Positions 63,515 through 64,000 of a stretch of 64,000 nucleotides of DNA are shown one piece after another. The position numbers and the translations under genes were made by a program. The notes below the pieces were generated by a model. That model did not search any database. It was not told the origin of the DNA and worked only from the letters and a program-made list of their open reading frames with translations. The stretch is from positions 23,201 through 87,200 of the forward strand of contig JANQJC010000104.1 in NCBI GenBank assembly GCA_028281825.1. The letters run 5' to 3'. Positions within the stretch are counted from its first letter, which is position 1. The number at the start of each line of letters is the position of its first letter. This stretch comes from Flavobacteriales bacterium. GTDB taxonomy: Bacteria > Bacteroidota > Bacteroidia > JANQJC01.

Positions 63515-64000
63515 TTACTCCAAGCCCTTCTTTTCCTCTATCTGGTAAGAGTTTCTATCCCATGAACTGCGGGATATCATATCGGCCAAAAAGCCTGTTA
63601 GGAATAATTGCGTACCTAATATCATTGCCAGCAAACCGAAGTAAAACAACGGCCTGTCTGTCATTTTGTACTGGTGCCAATAGAATTTGGCGAAAGCGAG
63701 ATATGCCGCAATAGCAAAGCCAGCCAAGAAACTGAGCATACCTAAAGTACCAAAAAGGTGCATCGGTTTTTTACCAAAACGAGAAACGAAAGTGATGGAC
63801 ATTAAATCCAAAAAGCCATTCACAAAGCGCTCCAGCCCAAACTTGGTTACCCCATACTTTCTTTCCTGATGCTGAACTACTTTTTCACCAATTTTGGTAA
63901 AACCAGCCCATTTAGCAATAACGGGAATGTAACGGTGCATCTCGCCATACACGTCAATATTCTTTACTACATCACCGCGATAAGCCTTTAAACCACAATT
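63515..64000 (-). CDS. Glycosyltransferase family 2, C-terminal part (cut by right edge)
   Basis: The frame is open to the window edge. The visible 161 residues begin NCGLKAYRGDVVKNIDVYGEMHRYIPV..., which is the end of the GT2 catalytic domain in dolichol-phosphate-sugar/undecaprenyl-phosphate glycosyltransferases. Two membrane segments follow (about 83-104 and 119-140 of the visible part), as in membrane-anchored GT2 enzymes. It would make a polyprenyl-phosphate sugar for polymer assembly or modification. A GTG at 63952 is not the start; homology continues upstream of it. It precedes the epimerase gene by 66 bases. Confidence 0.88.
   Translation of the reverse strand, partial: NCGLKAYRGDVVKNIDVYGEMHRYIPVIAKWAGFTKIGEKVVQHQERKYGVTKFGLERFVNGFLDLMSITFVSRFGKKPMHLFGTLGMLSFLAGFAIAAYLAFAKFYWHQYKMTDRPLFYFGLLAMILGTQLFLTGFLADMISRSSWDRNSYQIEEKKGLE

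Overview
The window looks like chromosomal DNA from a member of the Bacteroidota, probably a Cytophagia-type marine or soil gliding relative (the class is an inference; the phylum is well supported). The evidence is: gliding-motility-type (CHU_C) and type A C-terminal sorting domains of the type IX secretion system (T9SS), a short GyrB, the futalosine menaquinone genes mqnB and mqnD, a stand-alone FtsE, weak Shine-Dalgarno signals, and many copies of the Bacteroidota -7 promoter element TAnnTTTG just upstream of start codons. Gene density is very high: no gap exceeds about 200 bases and several converging genes overlap at their stop codons. I saw no rRNA, tRNA, CRISPR array or insertion sequence.

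Layout. 0-6.3 kb: housekeeping metabolism and transport (L-2-hydroxyglutarate oxidase, DUF819 membrane protein, bestrophin-hemE pair, bile-acid/sodium symporter family protein plus SDR). 6.3-11.3 kb: a minus-strand lipid operon (hotdog DUF4442, PlsB-like acyltransferase, gpsA, large membrane protein). 11.4-14.3 kb: small genes, an AT-rich glycosyltransferase and an FtsE-like ATPase. 14.5-21.4 kb: a 1037-residue TPR protein, an outer-membrane barrel candidate and gyrB. 21.5-29.3 kb: a surface-protein block with two collagen-like Gly-X-Y proteins and two T9SS cargo proteins with SprB, PKD and CHU_C domains. 29.4-36.4 kb: mdh, a retropepsin-like protein, a DCC protein, a large FG-GAP/T9SS protein, and a small operon ending in a GT-C-like membrane protein. 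36.4-38.8 kb: an AT-rich two-gene cassette of a DGLQRT-motif (DUF262/DGQHR/ParB-like) protein followed by a protein with a HEPN-type RNxxxH ribonuclease motif; this is the best candidate for an accessory defence or toxin-antitoxin-like system. 38.8-50.7 kb: housekeeping (a peroxiredoxin predicted to be a lipoprotein, OmpH/Skp, UbiA, Maf, SDR-thyA-folA, mqnB-mqnD, folE-fabD).

50.7-64 kb is a minus-strand extracellular polysaccharide locus of tightly packed genes. It makes nucleotide sugars by several routes: a Wbp-type dehydrogenase/oxidoreductase/aminotransferase/acetyltransferase set (2,3-diacetamido uronic acid type), a TviC/WbpP-like 4-epimerase, Ugd plus UDP-xylose synthase, GalE and RmlB. 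It also carries a GT4 glycosyltransferase, a GT2 glycosyltransferase cut by the right edge, and at its end a CpsB/YwqE-type PHP phosphatase that usually controls a polysaccharide tyrosine kinase. Assembly and export genes (Wzx/Wzy/Wza/Wzc) are not in view and presumably lie beyond the right edge.

All functional calls come from reading the sequence and recalling family motifs. No database search or structure prediction was run. Residue numbers were counted by hand and may be off by one or two.
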